64,000 bases of DNA from Plasmodium brasilianum (taxonomy: Eukaryota; Apicomplexa; Aconoidasida; Haemosporida; Plasmodiidae): positions 1 to 64,000 of the forward strand of contig NW_027122934.1 in NCBI RefSeq assembly GCF_023973825.1, in the 5' to 3' direction. This document shows, one piece after another, positions 27,585-40,614 of the stretch. A program made the position numbers and the translations under genes. The notes under the pieces were generated by a model. It worked only from the letters and a program-made list of their open reading frames with translations. It did not search any database and was not told the DNA's origin. The stretch's first letter is position 1. Each line of letters starts with the position of its first letter.

Positions 27585-28542
27585 ATGGGGGGGAAAATTA
27601 AGTTTTGTTTTCTTGTTAAAATAGCTATCATTATTAATTGGATATATCATTTTTCTTCTGACATGGTACAATTGTATTATTTTCGGTTACATAAGTGATT
27701 TATAATTTTTATTATTATTGTTTATCATTATGAGAATATTTTTCTTTCTATAAATAATATATATTTACTATGATTATTAGGGTATTTTTAAGAAATCCGC
27801 ATACAAGAAAAATAATGGAAGTAAATTATACGTACGAACGTATAGAGTAATAGCAATATATAAACAAAACAAGGATTCACGCATTATAGGGTTAAATGAA
27901 AAAATACAATATAATGTATTACATGAGGAAAAAGATATATCTATAAAGGACAATGAAAATACAGGCAAAATGAATTCATCAAATAGAAAGTTATCTAGTG
28001 ATTTCAGGGGGCATAAATCCCCTTTGAAATATAAATCTAGTATATATGAAACAAAAAAATGTTCCTATTTGGAAAAAAAAATATTCAAAGAACTTGGTTA
28101 TGAAGTTTTCCTTAAAAACAACAGGACAATTAGTAATAAAACATACAAAAAAATAATGCTTAAAAAATGCGGATTACGAATTGCTGTACCATTATTATTG
28201 TTTTTAATATTATTAATAACTCTAATCATGGATTTATTATGGAGTTGTGGACTTGCTAGAGGGTTGTCCACTTTTTTGAAACAGTCGATTAATGTAAAAG
28301 AATGGAGACAAAATTTAGGGCAGTGGTTATGGGAGAATCCTCCTTTTAGTTGGTTATTAAGATCCGCAAAACATGTACAAAAAGAAGGTGGAGGTACAGT
28401 TAACCTTGTTACTAATAACTTTTTTTTCATTGTAACATATGTGATACTTTTCTTTGCACTAAGTGTAACATTTATATCAGCAGTTATTTATTTTCATAAA
28501 AAAGTTAAAAAATTCCAAAAAATTAAGTTCAGGAGAAGGTAA
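27585..28542 (+). CDS. fam-l/fam-m family exported protein, L type (280 aa, probably fam-l)
   Basis: Exon 1 (27585-27665) has 27 codons, two fewer than usual, and an odd start, MGGKIKFCFLVK, with a run of G right after the ATG; it still reads as a hydrophobic signal. Exon 2 (27781-28542) follows a GTACAA...TTATTAG intron in phase. The export-like site is RVIAI at residues 49-53, so the Leu of R-x-L is Ile. The L signature is at about 116-141 (YETKKCSYLEKKIFKEL). Membrane segments lie near 161-180 and 241-263, around a loop with four Trp (EWRQ, QWLWENPP, SWLL), and the tail is basic (VKKFQKIKFRRR). It pairs with the M gene at 24139. The missing N-terminal codons and altered export site raise the possibility of impaired export, but the frame is fully open. 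Confidence 0.88.
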
Positions 28543-31500
28543 AATAAATAGTAAGGCATATATTTTTTTTTATAATGAAGGCATTAATATAAAGGAACAT
28601 TGGTAATATCATTAGTTTCGTATTCATTAAATATATTAAAAATTACAAATATTTTATAAATACACAAGCCTTTTCTTGGTTTTTGTGATTGAAATCTGTA
28701 AAAGATATATGTTCTTATTTTTTCCGTATATTTTAATATTTTAATGTATTTAAATTTGTATTATAATATATATATTTTTTTTACTTATATATTATAGTAT
28801 ACTATATACATTTTTAAATTTACAAAGATTTATATGAAAAGTATATATATTTGTACTACATTTAATATATATTAGAACAACTTATGAAATTTTATTTAAG
28901 TTTTTTGTTAATTTATATTTTAAATGTATGAAATGATTATATTATTTGTTATCTACTTCAAGAATAAAATTATAATTTGTACGCGCAATTATAGAAGAGT
29001 ATTATTATAATTAAATTAAAAATAAACGAATATTATTTTGAATTAAAGGAAATGTCGTTAATGTATTTTCTTTCAATGATATATATATTCATTGAACGAA
29101 AAATTAACTTAATAATTATTCTATATAATACGTTTTAAGATATATGTGTTATAAAGTATATTTATTGTATTAGTCTTTTTAAAAAACCATTAGTTATTTT
29201 TTCATGAATTAAAGGTAAAATATAAATATATAATATAATAATATCTCTATTAAATATGGCTTATATATTATTATTTAATAACATGGCAATTATCAATCTT
29301 CAAAATAATATTATTAACAAAAAACATATATTATTTTATTACTGTAATTAATTCTGATAACGAAATTTTGAAATAAATTGCTTGAATAAAAAATATATTA
29401 TAAATTTATAGATATATAATATATACATTTTTTTTTATATATTATTACAAGATTGAATTAACGAATTATAAGTAATAATCTATCTATAGATACTATGTAT
29501 ATATCATTTTTTTTCTTTTTCTGAATGATAAAGTTTTAAATATGTGAAAGTGTCTCCTAAAATTTACATCATTTTTAAGGGTTTTTAAAATATATATATA
29601 TATTTTGTACATTCATATAATAATGTGTAAGTATGTTTTTATATATATTTCTTTATTTTCATGTATAAACGTGTTTTTAATAATTAACTAAAATTTTTTT
29701 GAAACAAATAAAAAATATATAGATGTTATTTTAAAATTGGAATTCTTTTATATTTATATCATTTATTTTTTAAATAAAAATATAAATTAAAAAATATATA
29801 TTTTTTTTTTGTTAGATAAGTTTTAAGTAGGCGCATTTTAAAAATTACTATATTTTTTTGCAAATTTTAATTAAATAATGCTAATGCATAAGGCTTTGCA
29901 TGCGAAATCTTTGATAAAAGTTTTCGACTATAATATTTTCTTTTTTATAGATTCAAATAAAAATGATAATATAATATTAATATATATTTTAGTTATATTT
30001 ACATAAATTTTAAAGATAATTGTCTTGTAAATTAAATAAAGCATGCATATTGTTCTGTAAAAAAAGTATACATAGGTCATATAAAAAATCAGACTAGCTC
30101 ATGTGGATAAATGTACATAAGGAAAGTTAAAATATTGTAATTAAGTGTTTTAATAAAAATTGGAAATACATTTTTTTTTTTTTAATATTAAATATTATTA
30201 TATTTTAATAAAATATTCCTTTCTATGTATATATGTACAGAAAATAATTATACATTCTTTTTTTTTTTTTTTAATTTCCCAATAAAATCTGTAAAAATAA
30301 TATTTAGTAAAGCTATCAATTCAGTTTCCTGCGGTACCTGTTCAATTAAAAATTATAGAAGCATTAAATATATCTATATGTATGAATCTGAAATTAAGAA
30401 ATATTTTTAATAACTTAATGTTTATTACTTATTTCTATTTTCATATACGTTATTTAGGATTCCTGTTAAATTAATTTTTAAATTGTTCCTAGTGAGATAA
30501 AATAAACACTTGTAAATATATATTTATGTCATTTTTCATTTGAAATATTTGGTCATATAAAAATTTTCGATGCATATATTTTAACTGTTCTAAAAATTTC
30601 ACACGTAATATATGTATATTTTATAAAACGTCGGCTTCAGGGGTGCAATTAAATTTTAGTTATTTAATAAACTTATATATGTTAATTAGAGGTGAATACG
30701 ATATCTTAATTAAGTTAAATAAATAAATTTATTTAAAATATACTATGCTTTTTTTAGTTAATTATTATTATTAAATTAATAATGCAACATAAACGAATGA
30801 GTACATATATCAACTTTCCGTTTTATACCTTTTATACATTTGGTTGTTTTTAATGAATATATAATAATTTAATTGTGATAATAAAAATATTATTATGTGT
30901 ATAATAATTAATATAATATCGTTTTTGATTATTTCTATTATGAATGCTTTAGTTCCCACTGCTACAAAACAGTATAAAATAATTATTCTATGTTATACGA
31001 ATAAGAAAAAAGCACACTTAATATATTTAATGGACTTACTTTATTTGATAACATACACTAATATAATTCATAATTATTATGTATTCGTTTGAAATATTTC
31101 TTAATATAGGTACTATTACATATCATATTTAAAAAATAATATAACATTTAAATAGAAAAAAAAAAATTAACAAAAATTTATATGTTTTCAATTAATGTAG
31201 TAATATAATTTACGGAAAAAAACATGTAAACAAATAATATATTCATATCTTATAAAGTATTATGTCGTTAATTCCTATATTCTAAATGGTTAAAGGGGGC
31301 TATAATATTCTGTTTTTCATTGTATAACCTGCTGTTACGAATATGAAATACAGTAATATATTCTTTAAAATAATTATTAAGTAATTAAAATTAGATAATT
31401 TGTTAATATAATAAAACAGTTATATATTATATAATGTAATAAAATAAGGAAATGTTTTGATTAATTGCTATAATGTTAAATTTAGTAGCTTATTTTCTTA

Positions 31501-31790
31501 TGTATAACTATTTATTCGAGACGTGTTTTCTGAGTTAAGTTGAGAAATAAAATTATTTTAATATTATTATTTTTATCAATTATAGAAAAATTATTTACCA
31601 ACAACAATGAATGTGTTTTTGTTTGATTGTATAGTTTTTTTTTTCTTTACTTATATTTCGTTGTAGTTATTTTAATATTTTTTTCATTTTATTCTAAACA
31701 TATTGTTTAAGCTTTATATATCTCCATTACATATTCATACTTATATTTTCTATTTTTAATATTTTATGAAGAATTTGAAAAAGTTTCCAC
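28543..31790. other. Linker DNA after cluster copy 1
   Basis: No supported gene. The shared 3' motif of the L gene is at about 28560-28635. A block at 29830-29915 resembles 15100-15175. At 30270-30408 a plus-strand open stretch reads FPIKSVKIIFSKAINS... and contains IKNYRSIKY, faintly like the export-site region of fam genes; it is too weak to call. An open frame at 30895-31092 is not coding-like. Confidence 0.45.
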
Positions 31791-33610
31791 GTATATATAA
31801 GTTACTAATATATATTACTTAAGTATATGTATGTGTAAAACGTTCTTTAATTCATTTTTATATGACTCCTTCTTACATGATACTTATACTTTCTTATTTT
31901 ACCTAATTATTATGTTTATCTCTTATATCTTTCTTTTTGATTCTATTTTCTAATGTTTTTTTTTGTTCGGTAATTTATATGTGAAAAATTATAATTGAAA
32001 AAAAGGAAACTATTAAATTTTAAGTAAATTAAAATGTAGATATATATTGAAAAAAAACGAAAAAGTAGAATTATCGTTTTTCTATTGTGAAAAAGTCACT
32101 AAAAAGTGAATGAAGTGCTTAAATATTATAATAATAGTTGTAATATATAAAATAATCATTAAATATGTTAGTTTGCTTTCTATTTTTGGTATAATAGTTG
32201 TTGTGTCCTTATATATATTTGAGTGTTAATGTAGATATTTTAAAGAAAAAGAAAATAAAAAATAGAGAGAATTAACAATATATACATTGTAAATATAGGG
32301 ATGTGAATATAATGAACAACATACTATTTTTTTTTTTTACTTACACTTTTCTATGTGAGGAGACCATAATCTTTGCAAATATAAGTTAATCTAAAAAAAG
32401 TGACAACAGAAAAAAATGAAAACAATATAAGAGAGACTACGCGCACGTAAAATCAGAACAAGTGCGAACGAGAAATCTAAATGGAAAAAAAAGGAAATAA
32501 AATATAATTAGTTATGATAACAAATATATAAGTGTAACGTACATTTTAAAATATTTTTTTTTTTTACTTTGTTTTCCTTGGTGAATAGTGCATTAAAAGG
32601 ATTTTTTTTTAAAAAAGTAAGATGTATATAACTATTAATGATTCATGCTAAAGAATCATGAAAAGAAAAACATAAAAACAAAAAGGAAGGTTTACTGTTT
32701 ACAATATTTTTTTACTTTATCTTTTCCTGCATTCGTTTGCAGAGGATAAAAAATACGAAGATAAATTTGTAATTATTTAATCCATAAGGATTTGGGGATA
32801 TGAAAATTGAAATCTACTTTCGAAAATTTTTTATGTGTTCTACGTGTTTATTCACGGTACATATGCGTGTTTAAATGCATACATGTATATGTGGATGTAT
32901 GTGTATCAAGTAGACAGGATTATTTGCCTATTCATTTGTTTGTACATATGTACCTTTATTTATTTCATAAGAGGAATATTTCTTTTTATACCTAGTGGAA
33001 TACTTTGAATTATTTGCTCATACTTTTAAAGAGTGCATGAAAGCTCTTTCTTCTTGTCAGAGTGCACATAATAAAATTAGATTAAATAAACTATATGAAG
33101 TACATTTTGTATGATATGCTCTATCTTTTTACTCTTACGAGATCATTTTAGTAATTTCTTATTGACTGAGTTTCATGCGCATATGTGTAAATTTTATTTT
33201 ATGTTAATATCACCATGATAAGTATACTTTTATACAGAAGATAATGTGTACAAAGATCACTTAAAACAAAATAAATCGAATAATATATTTATCGTTGGAA
33301 AGTAAGTTCATATAGATAAATTAATGAAATAGTTTGTGTACCTAATTAAGTGAATGTATGTGTACAAAGAACAGCATTACACAAGAGTGCATGATTATTT
33401 ATGCACATAACATGCACGTATATATGTATATTTTTACTTTTGTTTTCAAGTATTAGCTTTCGTTGTGTTAGAATATTTACGTTTAAAAGTCATAAATGAA
33501 TACACATGCATAAATATTTATATATAAACTTTTTTATTTTGGCCTTTTTTTTACAAGTACATAAACACATTAGGACCTTATGTGCCCACATTACAGACGA
33601 GTCTATGTAA
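31791..33610. other. Less AT-biased non-coding block in linker
   Basis: Sequence here has more G and C, fewer long A/T runs and words such as ACATATGCGTGT and TACATGTATATG. Open frames (for example 32807-32995) contain no recognisable domain. It does not resemble the fam-gene intergenic DNA and may derive from elsewhere in the genome. Confidence 0.4.
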
Positions 33611-33781
33611 AATTTTTTGAATATTGGATATAATAAGGAAATTAATGAAACTCTGATAAATGACAAGGGATTATATAAGAAATGAATAAAGTTTACTGAA
33701 ATAGCTATTCAACTTAAGGATGTTAATAAAGTAAAAATATATGACGTACTATGTAAACCTGATGAATGTAGCGTAGTATAA
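33611..33781 (+). pseudogene. Short coding-like relic, family unknown
   Basis: One plus-strand frame has coding-like composition for about 56 codons with one internal stop: NFLNIGYNKEINETLINDKG, LYKK, stop, then IKFTEIAIQLKDVNKVKIYD and VLCKPDECSVV. Balanced charge, two Cys and little Asn/Ile bias set it apart from random AT-rich frames nearby. A possible continuation after several stops reads HKPHFMFRQKFKRTFYYLY at about 33820-33880. I do not recognise the source; a large invasion or surface protein is possible. Confidence 0.45.
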
Positions 33782-36700
33782 ATTTATTAGTAATAGAGTA
33801 GTTTCATTTAGCACAAGCCTCATTTTATGTTTCGTCAAAAGTTCAAACGTACATTTTACTATCTTTACTAGAGAATTCTATAAAGAGTGTTAATTAGTAC
33901 ATTAATCGTAGGCATTATGCCAACCAATACACGAATTAATTCAAATTTGTAAAGTGTAAAAACACGAAGAAAAAAAGTAAAAGTTATTAGTTTGTCATAG
34001 TACTATGAAACAAAATTTGTGAATACACAATGATATACATATGTCTAAGAAGGACTTACGTACATATACATATGTTTATAATATTCAGGGTCCATAAATA
34101 AGCATGTAAGGAAGTATGTACATGTAATAATAAAAAATGTAGACAAACAACTTGAGTATGCAAATTTGCATATAAAATATTAATTCATATGTGACTTAAA
34201 AAAGTTATACCATGTTTTCTGTAACTTTTTTTTTTTCTGTTAAAATAATATTAGATTAATGTATATAACTTAATTGTAATATGGAACTTTTATTTAAGCT
34301 TCAACAAAATAAATTAATTAGAAAAAATAAATGCCATTAAAATTAAAGACCAGTATGAAAGATACTTGTTAAAGATCATAAATGTTATTATGTACGAAAT
34401 TACTTTAGCATATGTTAGTTTGTGAAAAATATTTCAGTAGCCCCAACAGTAGTATTAGTAATGTAGAAAATATTTTTGAGTTCTATAATAGAAATAACAG
34501 TAAAAATATTAGTTAATGAAAAAATAGGAGAATAGTAATTTAATTGAAAATATATATAACATCAATTAATTAATATTTAAACAAAATATTAAAATAAAAA
34601 AGGTTATATGCCTTATTTTTATTATAATATTAAGAATTTGTTAGTTTAAAAAAACATAATTTATTATTACCAAATTTATACTTATGTAAAATGAATGTTA
34701 CAAATGATATTATATCTGCAATGATTTAAATTATTAAGTGATTAATATAAATATATATGAATTAATATATGTACATATATAAAATAAATATATGTATTTA
34801 TTAATGCTATATATTGTTGTTCTATGCCCTCACTTAGGACTTCATAAATTATTTGAAGATAACTGAAAACTAATTATAGTTTATTTTTTCATTTAATTGA
34901 ATATGCATAATTAATTAATTTAAATTTTCGTTAATATTTTTGAAAAAGTCAACATGAATAAAACAATATAGGAAATCGTTAATGCTGTAAAAATTACCAA
35001 CTATATTAATTACATGCAATTTTAGAAGATAACAAATAAATAAAAGTTTAAATCTTTATATAATATTTTTCATCATATATTCTTTATAAAAGAATGTATT
35101 GTTTATTAAGTAGCACTTATATAATCTTTTTTATAATAGCAGTTTTGAAAATTTTAACAAAGTAAGCGATATACACATAGATGAAGTATTAAAATCCTAG
35201 AACCAAGACTTTTATTAAATGTACTTATATCAATATTTATACTTTATGAATATGAAACCACAAGATAAAAAAATAATTGTATTATTTATGTTAAATATTT
35301 TAATATAATATGTGTTATATAACATAATAAAATTTTTAAGATTTTACTTATTTTTCTTTTATTTAGTTTTTTTTTAGAAAAATAATATGCTAACATAGAT
35401 TATTATCAATATATTATTATACAATGAAACAATATATTTAATATATTAAATTATTATAAATATCTAGATTCACTATATTCTACAAACTATATAGTACTAT
35501 GCTATTTCTTCTTATATAGGTATATTTCAAATAAATATAACTCATTTCTTTTCATTTACTTAAAAGAAATCATTTAATATATAATTTAGAGTAATATTTA
35601 TTTATAAATTAATAAACGTACGTACAAACTTATCTTCTCCATAGAGTTGTCAAATAAAAAATAATGCATTCGGAATTTTTCTAAATAGTATTATAAGTTA
35701 TTTTATATATTATCTTTTCGTATTTCTTATTTATATCGTTTTATGTTCTAAATTATTTTATATAAAATATTTATTTTATAGTAGTTTTATGTTTTTAATT
35801 ATGGTATTTACTAACAATATTTTTTTTCTACATTTACTTTTTTATTCTTTTTTTCAATATTTTCATATCTATAGAAATTATAAATTTATATTTCTTTCAA
35901 AAAGAAAAAATGGAATAAAAAAAAAATACGAATTTCATGCTTCTTAAATTTAGTAAATTTTATTTTAGTCATAATATAAGAATATGTTTTTTTTTAATTA
36001 AATAGAAATTTTATTATTCTACATTAACAATATGATACGAATATACAAAAAAGTTAGATTGGATAGTATATTTTAAAAAATAAATACTTTGTGTGTCAAT
36101 TAAATTCTGTAATGATATTTCTAAATTTTTCTTTTATAAATATTCTATATGTCTTAGGTGTATGGCAGATATTAAATTATATTTTGTGTTAAAAGAAAAA
36201 ACTTGTCTTTTTTTATTTTTATTAATTTATCTCTTGAATACTATTATATGTTATAAAGTAATCTTATATTTCTCAATTATAAAATAATGCTTAAAGATTA
36301 TAGCATGTACAGATAACAAATATTATTACTATGAACCTTAGTCACAAATGTAATAACTATAATCCTAATATATGACAGTGCAACTATTGTCTTTGCATAT
36401 TTTTTATTCATTTTAATTATAATATAAAAAAAAAAAAGGCCACGAAAAGTTATTTTGTTTTATTTTTTTGAAAAATATTGATAACAAAAATTTATAATTG
36501 TTCTTTTAAACTATTAAAACATATATACATTTTGAGAATTCACTAATAAAATTAGTTCTACGAAAAATTGTTATATTTTATATTGCATTTTTTATAATGA
36601 TAATTATTGCAAATGTTTAAAAAAATATTTATAAAATTATCTTTTCTTTTTTATCCTTTATATTTGCATTTTAATTGTGAATTCGCTACCATTTTAACTA

Positions 36701-36839
36701 AATTTAGTAAAATAGAAACGCATTTAACTATGTTCTTCTATTAATAACATATATATATATATCGAAATTTGTACCTGCTTATAAAAGTTTGAAATTAAAT
36801 AATTCCAACGTTAATAAAAAACACAAATATTTTATTTTA
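33782..36839. other. Linker DNA leading into cluster copy 2
   Basis: No gene. From about 35.28 kb it resembles DNA starting at about 8.46 kb, so the left boundary of the second cluster copy lies near or before here. An open frame at 36093-36287 is AT-driven and not called. Confidence 0.5.
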
Positions 36840-36948
36840 TTTAAAACCTTTATATTTATCTATTTTATTTGGATAAAATATTATATCAATAATGCGATAT
36901 AAAAATAACATAGAGGAAAAATTTGTTTATATTTTTTCCTGCTTTATG

Positions 36949-36995
<47 letters not shown>

Positions 36996-37760
36996 TAAGA
37001 AAATTTCCTTTATGTGTAAGCAAATTTAAAGCAATATAGATAATAAAAATATTCACTTTTCGTTATTGGATACCTCTGATTTATCTTTAGAAAAGTAGAA
37101 CTGTACAAAAGGAAATTAAGGCTCAAGAAATGTTATATTATTATGAGGAAATGAGAAGGTAACAAATAATATGGGAATAATAATACATTATTTGGAAAAT
37201 GATATTATGATTTAGACAATGAGGATGTAGTGCTAAATCAGATTGTCATGGAAAAGATTAGTTAAATTCATTAATTTAAGAACAATATCCAATAAATTAG
37301 GAAAAGTATTTATGTGTGCTATATGTAATTCATTTGCATAGACAGATAAGTTTAATTTGAAATAATATTATATGAAGTATATATTTATATATATAAATAC
37401 AGCAATCTAGCAATTATACCTAGGAAAAAAGTTTAAAACTTCTAGGACATATTATTTTCGATATCTCATTTACTCCATAGAAATCGTTTGTAGTATTTAA
37501 ATTATCTTTTTTATTAGTTATAACATCATGCAATTTGTTAAATAGATGGTGGTAATAACTAATAAGATAATATTTTATTTCAGTGGAAGAGGATACAACT
37601 GTATTGTTCTTAGCTACTTTATTATGTATTTCAGTGTATATATATGTACATTTAAAATTTTTAGAATAAACCTTAGAAGTAGTAGCAAATTAAATTAAAG
37701 CATAGTTATAATTGGTATATTGTTATCAGAAATACTTTTTTTAATGATCTAAGGAAATTT
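36840..37760 (+). pseudogene. Relic of a two-exon exported membrane protein gene (copy 2)
   Basis: Counterpart of the relic at 9985-10860. A hydrophobic exon-1-like stretch (KTFIFIYFIWIKYYINNA) at about 36844-36897 has lost its donor. A (AT)20 microsatellite has grown in the intron region. The exon-2-like start near 37088 aligns base by base with copy 1 around 10228-10300, but in a changed frame. A further fragment reads DLDNEDVVLNQIVMEKIS near 37216. A membrane-segment remnant (EEDTTVLFLATLLCISVYIY) lies at about 37585-37650. Many stops; clearly dead. Original family unknown. Confidence 0.5.
36953..36992. repeat. (AT)20 microsatellite
   Basis: Forty bases of uninterrupted AT dinucleotide, the longest such run in the window. 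It lies within the relic of copy 2 and is absent at the matching place in copy 1 (about 10.1 kb). Confidence 0.95.
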
Positions 37761-39229
37761 ATATTTATGATTAATGAAATTGTGTTTAAAAAAAATTAAT
37801 TCTTGTATTTTGACAATTTGTTTTTACGAAAAATAGATATTAAACAAATTTATATTGGTATAGAAAAGTAAAAAATTATATAAAAAATATTTATAACAGT
37901 TCCAATGTTTCTATATTAGTATTAGTACTTTAATTTATTTGGGGGAGTAATTTAATATTGTGGTATAATATATATATGCAATATATTTTTCGGATATATA
38001 TAAATGTTAAATTGATATTTGTCAGTACTTACAGTTAGCGTAGGTTTCTTATATATAATTATTATATGTATTAAATGTTACATGTATATTTTTATTATAA
38101 CAAAAACACAATCGTTAATATAATATAAAATTTTGCAAATTATATGATTATTCTGATCTAGTAAAGTAATTTATATTTTTAAATATTATACGTTTTTTTT
38201 ATGCTTGTGAATAATCTTTTCAATGATTATTTTTTAAAATTCATTATATATTTCTTTTTATTTTAATGTATTACATGGTTTTTCGTTCACCAAATCTACA
38301 TCCATGGGTTCTTTTATGGTCATATGTATATTTCATTTAAAGGTAAACGTAGTAGTTCTTATTTATAAAATAATTATTTTGACTGTTATATGTTTCATAA
38401 CTTATTTTATTTAAGAACACTTTAATAAATTTCTATATTCTTTTCATAGTACAATACGAAATTATGAATAATTAATAATATAATTCTCCTTTAAAAAATA
38501 AATTATTAATAGAACATGATCAATTATTAAATTCATGAAACTTTATATTTAAATGATAAAATAAAAGAATATTTCTTATTTAACTTGTTGTCTTATATAA
38601 TTGTTAAAGTTAAAAAGTTTTTAAAAAAATTATTAAAAATCTATGTACAAATTTATTGATATAAAATTATATTCATTATTACACCTAACGGCACTAAACA
38701 AGTATATTATTATACCAAGAATATTTTTTTGTTTATACATTAATTGTTTCATGCTTTATTTATTTAAGTATTATATAATGTTTTTTTTTTTTTTTCTAAA
38801 TATATATTAAAATAAAAAATAAAATAAAATAACTCGATACATTTAGAAACTTTACATTTAGAAATAATAATACATATTAAATTTGATTAAATAATATAAG
38901 CCTCAAAAATTATTTTACAAAAATAAAAGATGATTCCTTATTTGCCTTTGAAATTTGTTATAAATTTGATGTTTTATATATGTTACAAAAGATAAACGAA
39001 TGAATATGTTTATGCTGTACCTAATTTCAATAACAAAATTATTATAAAATAAAAATCCATAAAAAATATGTTTTTCATTTATTACTTGCACTATCATATT
39101 GTTATAATAATTAATAGTTTTTTAGGAATAACCAGATTTTCAGAAATATAATGTTTATGAAATTGGAAACATTGACATTAAGACATAGTGAAAAACAGTA
39201 ATATTTCTCTTGATTTATGAAGGTATGTA
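37761..39229. other. Intergenic DNA upstream of L gene at 39610
   Basis: No gene. The block at 38320-38410 resembles 11460-11560. A minus-strand open frame at 39097-38915 has no features and is not called. Confidence 0.5.
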
Positions 39230-39290
39230 TTATCTATATTCCCTATATTCTATATTATACATATCATATATACATAGAAATATTAAGTAA
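39230..39290 (+). promoter_or_regulatory. Shared upstream motif of fam genes (L type)
   Basis: TATCTATATTCCCTATATTC followed by TAGAAATATTAAG, 320-380 bp before the ATG at 39610. Same layout as at 12404 and 27137. Confidence 0.45.
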
Positions 39291-39609
39291 TTATATATAT
39301 TTTATTTTATTTTGGAATGAATTAATAAAAAAGAATTTTGATTATTTTATTATATTAAATAAATAATTTATATATATTCAATATTTATTAATGACTTCAA
39401 ATTATATTATTTTTATTGATATTTTCTTTCTTTTTCTCTGTTGCAAAAGGAAATTTAATTACATACTTTTTATTATGTTTTTGCGATAAAAAAGTAAAAT
39501 ATAAATATAAGTAAATGAATAGATATAGTATTCTTTATAATTAAAATAAAATTATATTATTTTCAATTGTCTCCAATCTCATTATTTTACGTTTTTAACG
39601 TTCTATATC

Positions 39610-40614
39610 ATGGAACAAAAAATTAAAACCCTTTTATTTTTTAAAGTTTCTATGTTTATCCTTTTAAGTTGGATATATCATTTTTACATTTTTAAGGTAA
39701 GGTAATAATATTTAGAGTTATTTGTATTACATTTTTTGTGCTTTGTTTTTGTTAGTACTTTTTCATAGTGTAAAATTATTCATTTGTTTATATAAAACCT
39801 TTTTTTTTGTTTTTTTTAGAGTACGTATAGTAAATTTTTGGTTGAATGCTATAATTATCGTAGAATATTATATAAAACAAATTATCGTATACTAGCAATA
39901 TATAATCAGGATAAGGATTCATGTGTTGTATGTTTAAGAGAACATATACCAAATGGAGGAAACGATCAAAAAGGAATAACTAACAATGATAAATGTTCCA
40001 AAGGGAAAAAGAAAATATTAAATGGAAGTTTACCACAAAGTGCAAGAAAAGGCAAAAAAGATATAAAAAATAAATCATATTTATTTGAAACAAAAAAATA
40101 TTCCTATTTAGAAAGAAAGATATTCAAGGAACTTGATTATGAACATTTTCTTAAAAATAACAGGACAATTAGCAATAAAGTTTACAAAAAAATTATACGT
40201 AAAAAACTCGTATCACTACTCAATTCACCTTTTATGTTATTGTTTTTATTGTTCTTAATAGGATTTATATTAGATTTATCTGTTAATTGTGGGTTTATAC
40301 GTGGGATGGTTAAGACATTGACTTTAATTGTACCTGGATGGTTTGGTCACTTAAATAATATGTTGAAGACCTCCAATTTAAGTTGGTTGTTCGAGCCTTT
40401 GGATAAAGTAAAGAAACTGATACGTGCAAGTACGAAGACTAGGACGGGTTGGAAAGTAGAGATGGTAGACGGATATAGTTACGTGCCGTATTTTTTTGTC
40501 TTTCTTATATATATAATACCTTTAATTATATTAGGTATCACACTTATATTAGGAGTTCTTTATTATCATAAGAAAGTTATGAAATATGAAAAAATTAAAT
40601 TAAGGAAAATATAA
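39610..40614 (+). CDS. fam-l/fam-m family exported protein, L type (293 aa, probably fam-l)
   Basis: Exon 1 (39610-39696, 29 codons) starts MEQKIKTLLFFK. Exon 2 (39820-40614) follows a GTAAGG...TTTTTAG intron in phase and begins STYSKFLVEC. An export-like site RILAI is at residues 52-56. The L signature (FETKKYSYLERKIFKELDY, then NNRTISNKVYKK) spans about 118-153. Membrane segments are near 162-182 and 254-274. The loop between them is basic and carries one Trp in each of PGWFG, LSWLF and TGWKV; the tail is KVMKYEKIKLRKI. It is the counterpart of the gene at 12836 and the left member of an L-M pair with 43883. The 3' motif is weak at about 40630-40690. Confidence 0.92.

Noticed and set aside
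28098..28430. Antisense open frame inside the L gene at 27585
   Set aside because: Shadow of the real exon on the other strand; similar antisense frames appear in 60973-61326 and 13207-13416, as expected from the codon use of the membrane segments.
32807..32995. Plus-strand open frame in the linker with several Cys and Val
   Set aside because: Tempting because of its composition, but it is short, lacks any motif or splice context and lies in a TG/CA-rich non-coding block.
36953..36992. Long AT run as a possible replication origin or centromere element
   Set aside because: Only 40 bp of simple dinucleotide; Plasmodium centromeres are kilobase-scale extremely AT-rich domains, and copy 1 lacks the run.
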